A DNA stretch of 64,000 bases from CBDDBK01 sp965225715 (GTDB lineage: Bacteria > Bacteroidota > Bacteroidia > Cytophagales > Flammeovirgaceae). A program made the translations under genes and the position numbers. The stretch's first letter is position 1; the number at the start of each line of letters is the position of its first letter. Shown here piece after piece: positions 51,423-59,913 of this stretch. A model generated the notes under the pieces. It was not told the origin of the DNA and made no database searches. It saw nothing but the letters and a program-made list of their open reading frames with translations. The stretch is taken from assembly GCA_965225715.1 (NCBI GenBank), contig CBDDBK010000003.1, forward strand, positions 310,001-374,000, read 5' to 3'.

Positions 51423-52322
51423 TTAGAGATGTTTTTCCAAAATATCGGCTGATTTTTTTAACAATTCCAATTCTTTAAAAGGTAAATTTTCTAGAGGAAG
51501 CTGAATAACTTTTCCATTTTTTATAATACTTGGAATACTTAAACATATAGGTTTACAGCTAATTATGGCTTGATTTTTTTCATTCAAAATAAGTCCTAAA
51601 GGTTTTAAACTGGTTGTTTTATGGTACAATGCTAAGAAGATATCAATAACACATTTAGAAATAGCATATTTGGTAAAAGCACCTGCGCTTCTTATTTTAT
51701 AGGGGGCTTGAATAGCATCTTTTGCAGCTTGAATTATTATTTTTTTAGATGTCTGGTTATCAAAACCTTTAATTTTTATAGTTGAAAAAGCTGGGAAAGC
51801 TGTATTTCCATGTTCACCTAACATATAACCTTCCACGTCTTCTCCATTAACCTTAAAAATTTGACTCAAGCAATATTGAAAGCGCAATGTTTCAAGATAA
51901 GTACCTGTTCCAATAATTTGTTCACTGGGTAGTTTGGTGCTTAAATGTGTATGATAAGTAATAATGTCTACCGGATTGCTAACGACAATAATATAGGGTA
52001 AAACATTGGTTTTAAAATCTTTAAAAATAGTATAAAGCATTTCAATTTGTTGTTGGGCTTTTTGTAAACGATCTCCAATAGTCGTACTTTCTTTGGCAGC
52101 TGCTAAAAATATATAATTAGCTTCGGCTAGTCTTTGAAAATGATTCCAATGAACTCTGGTATTTTGCTTTTTTAAACTTGTAGCATGGCTCAAATCTGAA
52201 ATAACAGCACCAGCAAGAGCAGAAGGATCTATAATATTTAAATCTAAATCTAAATCTAAATCTATAAGTTCTTTAGCTATTGTAGAACCCACATTTCCAC
52301 ATCCGATAATAGATATATTCAT
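51423..52322 (-). CDS. Lactate/malate dehydrogenase family protein
   Basis: 299 aa from ATG 52322, which places the Rossmann motif 'ISIIGCGNVGSTIAKELIDL' at the very N-terminus. The family layout is kept: 'IFLAAAKESTTIGDRLQKAQ' (mobile loop with Arg), 'VVSNPVDIITYHTHLSTKLP', 'GTGTYLETLRF', 'GEHGNTAFPAFSTI' with catalytic His. It differs from classic enzymes: the catalytic Asp of 'LDTAR' is Glu here, and the loop residue that selects lactate or malate is not canonical. It may be a 2-hydroxyacid dehydrogenase of altered specificity. A run of the hexamer ATCTAA near 52240 encodes the LDLDLDL stretch. Confidence 0.82.
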   Translation of the reverse strand: MNISIIGCGNVGSTIAKELIDLDLDLDLNIIDPSALAGAVISDLSHATSLKKQNTRVHWNHFQRLAEANYIFLAAAKESTTIGDRLQKAQQQIEMLYTIFKDFKTNVLPYIIVVSNPVDIITYHTHLSTKLPSEQIIGTGTYLETLRFQYCLSQIFKVNGEDVEGYMLGEHGNTAFPAFSTIKIKGFDNQTSKKIIIQAAKDAIQAPYKIRSAGAFTKYAISKCVIDIFLALYHKTTSLKPLGLILNEKNQAIISCKPICLSIPSIIKNGKVIQLPLENLPFKELELLKKSADILEKHL

Positions 52323-52423
52323 TGAAATTTGATAGTTTAATTTGGAAAAAATGATCAAATATATAGAATAAGAGATTTCTTATAAAAAATCAGCAATTCT
52401 CGTTTTAAGTTTTAATAGTCTCT

Positions 52424-53419
52424 TTAAAAAAGTAAATTACATCCTCTTAATTCAGTATTATCTAAACGTCCTAAAACCTGAAAACAACTTTCAAAATTAG
52501 TACTATTCTGAGTGTCTTTACTTCCAATATCGTCGGTTTGGATAAAACAACAAGTATCTATATTGGCTAAATCAATAATATTAATAGCTCCGCGAGAAGG
52601 AACATATTCAAAAGGGTCATAAATATCTCTGAGTAAAACTTTAAACCATGGCAGCGGCTTAAAGGAATAGCCATCCAAAGTATAAGTATGCGATAAAAGT
52701 TCTGTCATACCATACTGACTATTGATAGACAATGGGTTAAATCTATTTAAAAGGAAAGTATGTAAATCTTCACGTATACGCTCTTGTCCTCGTCCTTTCA
52801 TGCCGCCCGTTTCAATAATCGTTATATTTTTAAAATCCAATCCTTCATACTTAGCCAATTCCAATAAAGCAAAAGTTACCCCAAAAAGAATAATTTTTTT
52901 ATCTGTTTTTTGAATATCATGAATATCGGATAATAGTTTTTTATAATCTAACTTATAAAATCTATTAACTTGTTTAGTAGCTTGCATCAACGTTTTAACC
53001 ATATAAATTAAAGATGAATTAGAACGTTCTAAATAATTGGGTAATAAAGCAAAAATATGGTAGTTTTCTAAATTACCATAAAAAGAATTGAAAATATATA
53101 AACAGAGTTTTTCATAAAATGCTAAATCACTTACAAAATGTTTACTTGGTATACTATTTGTTGTACTGCTGCTTTCGAAGATAGTTTCGACCTTAGAATT
53201 AACCGATACAATTCGATGTTTTTTGTAAAAATTGATAGGTAAGAATGGAATCTTATCAATAGAATTAATATGCTTAGGATTTATATTAAGATAATTGATG
53301 AATTTTTTATATATAGGATTGTATAAGGCTTGGTATTCAAAAGCTTTCAAGGATATTTCTTTGAAATTTGAGGCATTTATTAAAAAAATAGCTTTTTTAA
53401 AATCATCTTTAAATCCCAT
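52424..53419 (-). CDS. LuxE-like acyl-protein synthetase
   Basis: 331 aa. It matches the LuxE-type adenylate-forming family common in Bacteroidota: 'IPFLPINFYKKHRIVS', a Ser/Thr-rich nucleotide-binding loop 'ESSSTTNSIPSKHFVSD', 'TIIETGGMKGRGQERIREDL', 'SQYGMTELLSHTY' (the A5-like motif) and 'FIQTDDIG'. Such proteins activate a carboxylic acid as an acyl-adenylate. In bioluminescent bacteria LuxE feeds the fatty-acid reductase; here no lux genes occur and the substrate is unknown. It lies 66 bp after the GluR0-like cluster region and 101 bp before the dehydrogenase on the same strand. Confidence 0.8.
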   Translation of the reverse strand: MGFKDDFKKAIFLINASNFKEISLKAFEYQALYNPIYKKFINYLNINPKHINSIDKIPFLPINFYKKHRIVSVNSKVETIFESSSTTNSIPSKHFVSDLAFYEKLCLYIFNSFYGNLENYHIFALLPNYLERSNSSLIYMVKTLMQATKQVNRFYKLDYKKLLSDIHDIQKTDKKIILFGVTFALLELAKYEGLDFKNITIIETGGMKGRGQERIREDLHTFLLNRFNPLSINSQYGMTELLSHTYTLDGYSFKPLPWFKVLLRDIYDPFEYVPSRGAINIIDLANIDTCCFIQTDDIGSKDTQNSTNFESCFQVLGRLDNTELRGCNLLF

Positions 53420-53539
53420 TCTAATATCAATTTTGAGAAGTAGTCTATATAAATAGCCAATTAAGTAATGAAAGGAGTTTTTTAGTATACAAAAAACGTT
53501 TTTATGGTGTTTTTCTCTAAAAAAATAAAAAGCTAAAAT

Positions 53540-54655
53540 TTATTGTAAATCTTGTAAATTATAACGTTTCAAAACATCTGACCATTGTTTATGTCCAATT
53601 CGGTCTACTAAAGGCGGATTTATTTTATTAGAGATAAAACTACCTTTAGGTGTAGCAAAACTAAAATATTGTTTTTCAAAACTAAAAGTTAATATCTCTA
53701 TTTCGCTGTTAAAAGTTGGGTTTTCTTGCACTAGATATTTCATGATACTTTTATCATGAATAAATGCATCTATCTTTTCATCCCTCAAAGCTATTAAGGC
53801 ATTTTCAGATGTATCAAAAACTTTTGATGTTTTTATTTGAGCTTTACTTAAATAATCGTAGGCAGTTGAATTTTCTACGGCACCTATTTTGCCTAATTTT
53901 TTTATACTTTCTATACCATTAATATCAAAATCTAAGCTTTTAATAGTTAAAGAGGAAGTAACTGTAGCAGTAAAACTTGAAATTAAGGTAATAGCTGAAA
54001 ACATCCATACCATAGAAATCACGCGCCCAAGCGTTGTTTTAGGTGTTTTATCTCCATAACCAACAGTAGTTACTGTAACTGTAGACCACCATACCCCATC
54101 TAAAATTCCATGAAAACCATGCCTAAAATCTTTATTATCGTTATTCTTTTCAATTATCCAAACAAGTGTACCAAACATAAAGACTATGGTTATTAATAAT
54201 AACATCAACTCAGCAAATTCTAAAGAAAAGATATTGCTAAAAAATATGGTAATTGGGTTACGTGTATTTCGTTTAACAGAAATTCCCAAACTTGAAATGA
54301 AAAAAGGCTGACTAAATTCCAGTTGCCGTAGTCTTGTACTGCTAACTACTAAAGGGTTAATACAGATATCTAAATGACCGTTGATCAAATCATAGAAAAT
54401 TTCTAAAATATGGTCATACTTAATAATTTCATATTCTATCTCATTTTGTAAGGCTATATACTTCCAAAGTTCCATACTAATACCATATACAGAACTATCT
54501 AAATCATAAAGGATAAAAGGCGGTTCTAAGTAAATACCAACTCGCATTTTAGGAGCTACTACTTCAGAAGTATCTGATTTATATTGAGAAATTTTACTCT
54601 CTACCTTAAAAAAGATAAAACAAAATAAAAGTAGTATAAAATGGGTGGTTTTCAT
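53540..54655 (-). CDS. GluR0-like ligand-gated potassium channel
   Basis: 371 aa. The domain order is that of a prokaryotic ionotropic glutamate receptor: a signal peptide (1-20), ligand-binding lobe S1 (about 36-130, including 'RVGIYLEPPFILYD' and the ligand-carboxylate Arg near 'SSTRLRQLEFSQPFF'), helix M1 (146-168), pore loop with potassium filter 'TVTTVGYGD' (194-202), helix M2 (209-238), and lobe S2 (245-360). The lobes resemble periplasmic amino-acid binding proteins. As a tetramer it would open a potassium pore on binding an extracellular amino acid. There is no other transporter gene nearby. The ligand is not determined. Confidence 0.88.
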   Translation of the reverse strand: MKTTHFILLLFCFIFFKVESKISQYKSDTSEVVAPKMRVGIYLEPPFILYDLDSSVYGISMELWKYIALQNEIEYEIIKYDHILEIFYDLINGHLDICINPLVVSSTRLRQLEFSQPFFISSLGISVKRNTRNPITIFFSNIFSLEFAELMLLLITIVFMFGTLVWIIEKNNDNKDFRHGFHGILDGVWWSTVTVTTVGYGDKTPKTTLGRVISMVWMFSAITLISSFTATVTSSLTIKSLDFDINGIESIKKLGKIGAVENSTAYDYLSKAQIKTSKVFDTSENALIALRDEKIDAFIHDKSIMKYLVQENPTFNSEIEILTFSFEKQYFSFATPKGSFISNKINPPLVDRIGHKQWSDVLKRYNLQDLQ

Positions 54656-54678
54656 TTATGAAATTAAATTGAATAGTC

Positions 54679-54754
54679 TATAATAATGCTGTTTTTATAT
54701 ATAGTCATTTTTATTAAACCTAAAAAAATCCTTTTCTCAAGTAACATAACTATA
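54679..54754 (-). repeat. Family A repeat (short form)
   Basis: TATAATAATGCTGTTTTTAT ... CTTTTCTCAAGTAACATAACTATA, 76 bp, between the coiled-coil gene stop and the channel gene start. An internal TATAGTCATTTTTATT suggests a rearranged copy. Confidence 0.55.
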
Positions 54755-54760
54755 AATGAA

Positions 54761-55669
54761 CTAATATATGGTAAAGGTTGTCTGTCCCATTTTTCCTTGA
54801 AAAGTATATAATTCTACTTTATACTCTCCTTTTTCATACTCACTATTTTTAATGTATTCCAAAGAAACTAATTGTTCCGAATTATCAAAAAGAATTTTTT
54901 TGGTTTGAGTAAAAAAGAAAGTTGTACCATGGTAATTAAAACTATTTTTATTGGAATTTGAACTTATCAAAATAGAACCTTGTGGATCTATAATCCTTAG
55001 ATAAATATCTTTTCCTCCTGAACTGGCAACATCATTTTTAACAATATTAAAACTAGCAACTAAGGTATTTATATGTTTAGTTTTAAACTTGCGACCTTCT
55101 CTTATTTTATTGCGACTATTTTTAGCTTGTAAACGAATATTTTTTGCCACAAGTTTCGAAGCTACCCTAACTTTAGAATCCAGATCTTGACTAATCACTT
55201 TTAAATTAGATATAGTATCTTTAAGTTGTTCTTTTTGAACTTTTAATCCTCTATTTTCAGTTAATAGATAATTATTAACATTTTTCAATTTTTTAATATC
55301 TTCATCTTTTTTTCTTAAAAGTCTTTTATAAAGATTCAGTTTGTCTTGAATTTTTTGCACTCTTCCCCAAGCAATATTTTTAGATTTCAAAAGTGCTGCC
55401 TTTTCTTTTTCAATTTGAGTCTTTACAATATAAAGCGAATCTACATTACCTTTCAAAACTGAAATAGTATCTATCCTATTACTTAGTTCTTTAGAAATAG
55501 AATCTAAACTTGTAATAGTAGATTCTATTTGGTTATTTTTGAACAATAATATCTCATTATATTCCTTAGTATTTTGATATAATAAGTAACCTAAAAAAAG
55601 ATTACTAAGTAATAATCCAATAATAATGAAGTAAGAAAACTTTACCTTCGCCTTGTTTGTATTTTCCAT
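54761..55669 (-). CDS. Coiled-coil membrane-anchored protein
   Basis: 302 aa. One N-terminal transmembrane helix (about 11-31, FSYFIIIGLLLSNLFLGYLL) anchors a long coiled-coil (32-185) with 'SISKELSNRIDTISVLKGNV' and 'LYKRLLRKKDEDIKKLKNVN'. The C-terminal 110 residues are a beta-rich domain (VASFNIVKNDVASSGGKDIY, LRIIDPQGSILISSN, GTTFFFTQT, GEYKVELYTFQGKMGQTTF). The overall pattern is common among uncharacterised Bacteroidota proteins. Probably periplasmic beta-domain, with a spacer rod. Function unknown. Confidence 0.65.
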   Translation of the reverse strand: MENTNKAKVKFSYFIIIGLLLSNLFLGYLLYQNTKEYNEILLFKNNQIESTITSLDSISKELSNRIDTISVLKGNVDSLYIVKTQIEKEKAALLKSKNIAWGRVQKIQDKLNLYKRLLRKKDEDIKKLKNVNNYLLTENRGLKVQKEQLKDTISNLKVISQDLDSKVRVASKLVAKNIRLQAKNSRNKIREGRKFKTKHINTLVASFNIVKNDVASSGGKDIYLRIIDPQGSILISSNSNKNSFNYHGTTFFFTQTKKILFDNSEQLVSLEYIKNSEYEKGEYKVELYTFQGKMGQTTFTIY

Positions 55670-55740
55670 AATTTAATTTTAAAATATTTTTTCCAAATAA
55701 GCATTTCTGATTAAAGATACCCAAAATTAGTAAAAAGATT

Positions 55741-55877
55741 GAGAAACTGTTTAAGTTTTAATTTTAGTTATGGCTAAATCGTTGAAAAAGATTATTTTTG
55801 AGATTTTTTCCTACAATTAATTTCAAATGTCCTATCCAACAGATTTAACCGTTAAACACTGGGCAAAGATAAGTTAG
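55741..55877 (+). mobile_element. IS5-like insertion sequence remnant
   Basis: The left end GAGAAACTGTTTAAGTTTTA is similar to the MITE end at 41776. Next comes the start of a transposase, ATG 55827 reading 'MSYPTDLTVKHWAKIS', close to the N-terminus of IS5-family transposases ('MxYPTDLTxxQW'). It hits a stop after 16 codons and the remainder is missing. The 754-bp spacer 55670-56423 also holds the family C segment and otherwise AT-rich DNA with no gene. Confidence 0.6.
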
Positions 55878-55954
55878 AAGTTGTTTACAAATTAATTTGG
55901 AAAAATAAAAAAACATGGGCAAATTTGTAAGTATTTAGCTTTTAAATAGTTATC

Positions 55955-56033
55955 TAAACAAATTAAGCCCAAGTCCATCGTAAAAACAATGATAACACAA
56001 AAAGATTTTCAGCCAAAAATTTTACCCCATATA
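55955..56033 (+). repeat. Family C segment (shared with 36336-36414)
   Basis: TAAACAAATTAAGCCCAAGT, GTAAAAACAATGATAAC and CAAAAATTTTACCCCATAT match 36336-36414 in inverted order. One frame reads KQIKPKSIVKTMITQKDFQP and onward to a stop at about 56056, so both may descend from one mobile gene. Confidence 0.5.
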
Positions 56034-56423
56034 AGGTTTCTTAAAGAGATCAAGTAAAATTATTTTTTACTTGTAAAATTTAGAGTATACATATATTTTT
56101 AATTTGTATTTATTAAGTTGATAATCAAATATTTATACTATTTTAGTTTTTTTCATTAAATTGAATGCCAAAAAATCAAAATTACATAACATATTGGTTA
56201 TCAAAATAATTCAAGTCTATTTATGTAACACTAGCAAAAATTCTTATCAGAATTTACCAGAGAACTAAAAAATTACCAAAAACACCATAGAATTATTATT
56301 TTTTGTTTCTCTTTTTTTTAAAGAAAATAATATTTTTCATAACTTAGCATAAAATTACTTTTATCAAATAGCTATATTTTCAAAGCAAATTTTAAACTTT
56401 TTAAAAGTTGGATTATAAAAATC

Positions 56424-57197
56424 ATGATTAAAAAATTAGGTACTAATTTAATTAGAAAAGATCCATTTGGAAGACCTATTATTTTAAAACGTATTCTTAT
56501 CATGACTTTAGGAATAATCTCATTTAGTAGACTAAATGTTGTTAATAAATTGAAAGTGGAAGGTATGGAACATTTAAAAAAGTTGCCTAAAAATAATGTT
56601 TTAATTATCTCTAATCACCAGACTTATTATATTGATGTCATAGCCGTTTTTCATGTTATTTCAGCTGTGAAATGGCATTTTCGTAACTTTATCAAATTTC
56701 CAATTTACTTACTCAATCCCTATAATAGACTTTATTTTGTAGCTGCTGAAGAAACTATGTTACAGAGTGGTATCTTACCCAAGATATTAGCTATTACGGG
56801 TGCTATTACAGTCAAAAGGCATTGGCGTTCTAAAGGTAAAAATATAAATAGAGCTGCAGATAAATCAGCACCTTTAAAGATTAAAAAATCACTTGAATCG
56901 GGTTGGGTTGTTAATTTTCCTCAAGGTACTACGCGTCCTTATTCCCCTGTTCGTAAAGGCACAGCTCATATTATTCAAGAGTTTAAACCTATTGTTATTC
57001 CTATTGTAATTGATGGTTTTAGAAGAGCTTTTGATAAAAAAGGTTTTTTCTATAAAAAAAGAGGTAGTCTATTAAGAATGAAAATTAAACCACCAATAAT
57101 TTTTAAAGAAAAAGACAGTTTAGATTATATTACTCAAATAGTTCGCGAAGCTATCGAACAAAACCCAGAACAAAGTAAAAATCACCAATCATCATAG
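56424..57197 (+). CDS. plsC: 1-acyl-sn-glycerol-3-phosphate acyltransferase
   Basis: 257 aa, transfers a second acyl chain to lysophosphatidic acid in phospholipid synthesis at the inner membrane. The acyltransferase block I reads 'ISNHQTYYIDVIAVFHVI', with the spacing H-x5-D instead of the more usual H-x4-D. Block III is 'NFPQGTTRPYSPVRKGTAHI' (usually FPEGTR) and block IV 'IVIPIVIDGFRRAF'. The ATG at 56424 gives the standard length. It is followed 4 bp later by ldcA and likely co-transcribed. The altered motifs may mean a related lipid acyltransferase. Confidence 0.83.
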   Translation: MIKKLGTNLIRKDPFGRPIILKRILIMTLGIISFSRLNVVNKLKVEGMEHLKKLPKNNVLIISNHQTYYIDVIAVFHVISAVKWHFRNFIKFPIYLLNPYNRLYFVAAEETMLQSGILPKILAITGAITVKRHWRSKGKNINRAADKSAPLKIKKSLESGWVVNFPQGTTRPYSPVRKGTAHIIQEFKPIVIPIVIDGFRRAFDKKGFFYKKRGSLLRMKIKPPIIFKEKDSLDYITQIVREAIEQNPEQSKNHQSS

Positions 57198-57201
57198 ATA
57201 T

Positions 57202-58101
57202 ATGATACCAGTTCACTTAAAAAAAGGAGATAAAATTGGGTTAGTTGCTCCGGGGTTTGGATTTAAGTATTCTGATATTAAATTTGGAAGTCAATGTTTA
57301 AAAAATTGGGGTTTAGAAGTCATATATCCACCTTTTTATTCTAATGACTATTTCTTTTCTGCTTCTGATTCTCAACGTCTAAAAAACTTGCAAAATTTAT
57401 TAGATAATCCTAATATAAAAGCTATTTACTGTATAAGAGGAGGTTATGGAACTTCAAGAATTATAGATCAACTTGACTTTACTTTATTTCTCAGAAAACC
57501 AAAATGGATTATTGGATTCAGTGATATAACAACCTTACATATTCAACTGCATATTCATCAAGTAAGCAGTCTTCACGCACCTGTCTTAACAAATCTAACG
57601 CCTAAAACACCTAAGATTGTTTTAAAAAAAATGAAATATCTTCTATTTAAACGAAAAACATATTCCCTAAAATTTAATCCTCATTATTTAAACACTATAG
57701 GACAAACAAAAGGGGAGATTATAGGTGGAAATCTATCTGTTTTATTGAGTAATTTAGGTACTAAATCAGATCTTAATCCTGATAATAAAATACTTTTTTT
57801 CGAAGATGTAGGCGAAAAAGTGTACCGCATAGATTCCATGTTAAATCAACTTGAAAGAATTGGTTTTTTTAAACATGTGAAAGGACTTTTAATAGGTTCG
57901 TTTACTAAGACTAAAGATCCACATATAGATATTTATAACTGGATAGCTAATCGTTTTAAAAACTTTGTCTTCCCAATAGCTTTTGATCTTCCTATTGGAC
58001 ACGTAAACTATAACTTACCGATTATTCATTCAGCACCAGCTAAATTAATTGTCAGTTCAAAAAAAGTTAAACTACAGTACAATACGTTTTTAGATGAATA
58101 A
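57202..58101 (+). CDS. ldcA: LD-carboxypeptidase (peptidase S66 family)
   Basis: 299 aa, removes the terminal D-Ala from muropeptide tetrapeptides in murein recycling. S66 motifs: 'LKKGDKIGLVAPGFGF', 'AIYCIRGGYGTSRIIDQLDF', 'WIIGFSDITTLHIQL' (nucleophile elbow with Ser), 'LFFEDVGEKVYRIDSMLNQL' (Glu) and 'FDLPIGHVNYNLPI' (His), giving a complete Ser-Glu-His set. Cytoplasmic. It lies 4 bp after plsC. The stop codon is followed by a dyad (58122-58141). Confidence 0.9.
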   Translation: MIPVHLKKGDKIGLVAPGFGFKYSDIKFGSQCLKNWGLEVIYPPFYSNDYFFSASDSQRLKNLQNLLDNPNIKAIYCIRGGYGTSRIIDQLDFTLFLRKPKWIIGFSDITTLHIQLHIHQVSSLHAPVLTNLTPKTPKIVLKKMKYLLFKRKTYSLKFNPHYLNTIGQTKGEIIGGNLSVLLSNLGTKSDLNPDNKILFFEDVGEKVYRIDSMLNQLERIGFFKHVKGLLIGSFTKTKDPHIDIYNWIANRFKNFVFPIAFDLPIGHVNYNLPIIHSAPAKLIVSSKKVKLQYNTFLDE

Positions 58102-58121
58102 CAAATCATAAAAAATAAGCT

Positions 58122-58141
58122 GTGTTATACATGTACAACAC
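58122..58141. terminator. Imperfect palindrome after ldcA
   Basis: GTGTTATACATGTACAACAC has 18 of 20 bases symmetric and is followed by C then a run of eight A. It could form a weak hairpin at the end of the plsC-ldcA unit. Similar GTGTAACA words occur at 23938 and 58195. Confidence 0.3.
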
Positions 58142-58286
58142 CAAAAAAAATATATTTAATTTTATTTTCTCAAACTAAATGTTCTTGTGTAACATGAGTT
58201 ATTAATTCTTAATTATTGAATTAATCATTTTTAAAGTTTATATTAGATATTTTCATATTTGTATTTTTATAAACTCCAGTCATTTT

Positions 58287-59183
58287 ATGAAAATTGACAG
58301 TTTTAAAGGGTTAGGCGTAGCGCTTGTAACTCCTTTTTTGAAGGATAAATCAATAGATTATCAAGGTTTTAAAAATTTAATCAACCATTTAAAAAATGAT
58401 GTTGATTACTTTGTTTTAAATGGTACAACTGCAGAATCATCAACTCTGAATCAAAACGAAAAGGAACATATTTTAGATTTTATAACTAAGCTGAATACCG
58501 AAAAAAAACCGGTAGTCTTTGGCATTGGCGCTAACAATACCAAAAATGTTCTTGATACTATTTCTAAAACAAATTTTTCGAATATTAATGCCATATTATC
58601 AGTTACGCCATTCTACAATAGACCTAGCCAAAAAGGATTAATAGCTCATTTTTTAACTATTGCCGACAGATCGCCGCGTCCAATCATTTTGTATAATGTT
58701 CCGGGAAGAACAGCTGTTAATTTATATCCAAAATCAATTCTAACTTTAGCCCAACATCCCAATATTATTGGGATCAAACAAGCGTCTAATAATCTTTTAG
58801 AATTTATAGAAATAGCAAAATTTAAACCAAAAGATTTCCTACTTATTTCTGGTGAAGATCTTCTAACCTTACCCATGATGTCCATAGGAGCTTGCGGTAT
58901 TATTTCAGTTATTGGTAATGCTTTACCCCAACCTTTGAAAAAAACGGTGAAAGCTGCTTTTAGAAATGACTATCAATCTACCCAAAAAAATGTTTTTAGC
59001 ATTTTTGAACTTACTCAACTTATATTTAAAGAAAATAACCCTGCTGGCATAAAGGCTTTACTTCACATAATGGGGATATTACCTTCTGATACACTTCGCT
59101 TACCGCTTATGCCTATTGATAAACTGCTTAAAACTGAAATGATTGCTGCTTTATCTCTATACAAAAAAAATAATATTTTTTAA
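58287..59183 (+). CDS. dapA: 4-hydroxy-tetrahydrodipicolinate synthase
   Basis: 298 aa, condenses pyruvate with aspartate semialdehyde, the entry step to lysine and meso-diaminopimelate. The Schiff-base Lys is K164 in 'NIIGIKQAS', the proton-relay Tyr is Y136 in 'ILYNVPGRTAVN', and 'VLNGTTAESSTLNQNEK' (43-59) is the substrate loop. Intact and of normal length. Preceded by an AT-rich spacer of 185 bp and followed by the LVIVD pair on the same strand (183 bp away). Confidence 0.95.
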   Translation: MKIDSFKGLGVALVTPFLKDKSIDYQGFKNLINHLKNDVDYFVLNGTTAESSTLNQNEKEHILDFITKLNTEKKPVVFGIGANNTKNVLDTISKTNFSNINAILSVTPFYNRPSQKGLIAHFLTIADRSPRPIILYNVPGRTAVNLYPKSILTLAQHPNIIGIKQASNNLLEFIEIAKFKPKDFLLISGEDLLTLPMMSIGACGIISVIGNALPQPLKKTVKAAFRNDYQSTQKNVFSIFELTQLIFKENNPAGIKALLHIMGILPSDTLRLPLMPIDKLLKTEMIAALSLYKKNNIF

Positions 59184-59253
59184 ACTTTATAAATAACAAT
59201 CAGAGGTTTTAATTATTTAAATGTTTTCGATCAAATATTTTTAGAAAATATAT

Positions 59254-59261
59254 TATATTTG
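59254..59261 (+). promoter_or_regulatory. Promoter -7 element of the LVIVD pair
   Basis: TATATTTG matches TAnnTTTG and lies 106 bp before the first lipoprotein ATG. No clear -33 element. Confidence 0.4.
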
Positions 59262-59366
59262 AATAGATTAAGCATATTAAATTATATCAAAAACTTAAAA
59301 CTATTAATGTATCATTATACCCTAAATATTTTTTATTTTATTATTTTCTAATTAAAAATAATACCT

Positions 59367-59906
59367 ATGAAAATTATTCTATCCAATACAGTCTCTTTAA
59401 TAACAGTATTTCTGGCTTTAATAAGTTTGAGTATAACTTGTGAACCTACTATAGCTCCTTTTAACGCGGGAAGTGCAACCCAGTATGAACCTATTTTAAT
59501 AAAACGAGTTGATTTAGAAAATTCAATTCGTTTTGACCCTCCAAAGCCAATTTTAACAACAGGTAAAATTTATTACCGAAGTCCTTTATTACTTGTAGTA
59601 GAGCCTTTTGAGGGAATACATATTTTTAATAATACCAATCCGAAGAGTCCTGAAGCTTTAGGTTTTATAAAAGTTTTAGGTTGTGTTGATGTAGCCGTTA
59701 AAGGTAATACCTTATACGCTGATAATAGTGTGGATATGGTTGTTTTTGATATCAGTAATATAAATACTATCCGAGTTGTTAATCGGATTAGGAATATATT
59801 TCCAGAACCCTTTCCACCGGGTTTGAACTCTATTCCTTACGAGTATTCAAATAACAGAGAACCAGATACATATATAATAAAATGGCAACTTTCAACTAAT
59901 AATTAA
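59367..59906 (+). CDS. LVIVD-type lipoprotein, first of a pair
   Basis: 179 aa. Signal peptide with lipobox 'LISLSITC' (Cys about residue 27). It then shows the LVIVD-type blades: 'TGKIYYRSPLLLVVEPFEGI', 'HIFNNTNPKSPEALGFIKVL', 'VAVKGNTLYADNSVDMVVFD' and 'ISNINTIRVVNRI'. The end 'FPPGLNSIPYEYSNNREPDT' is the usual C-terminus of this small upstream partner in flavobacterial pairs, so it is not truncated. It lies 7 bp before the second lipoprotein, so the pair is an operon. Probably outer-membrane, function unknown. Confidence 0.8.
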   Translation: MKIILSNTVSLITVFLALISLSITCEPTIAPFNAGSATQYEPILIKRVDLENSIRFDPPKPILTTGKIYYRSPLLLVVEPFEGIHIFNNTNPKSPEALGFIKVLGCVDVAVKGNTLYADNSVDMVVFDISNINTIRVVNRIRNIFPEPFPPGLNSIPYEYSNNREPDTYIIKWQLSTNN

Positions 59907-59913
59907 AAAAGAC

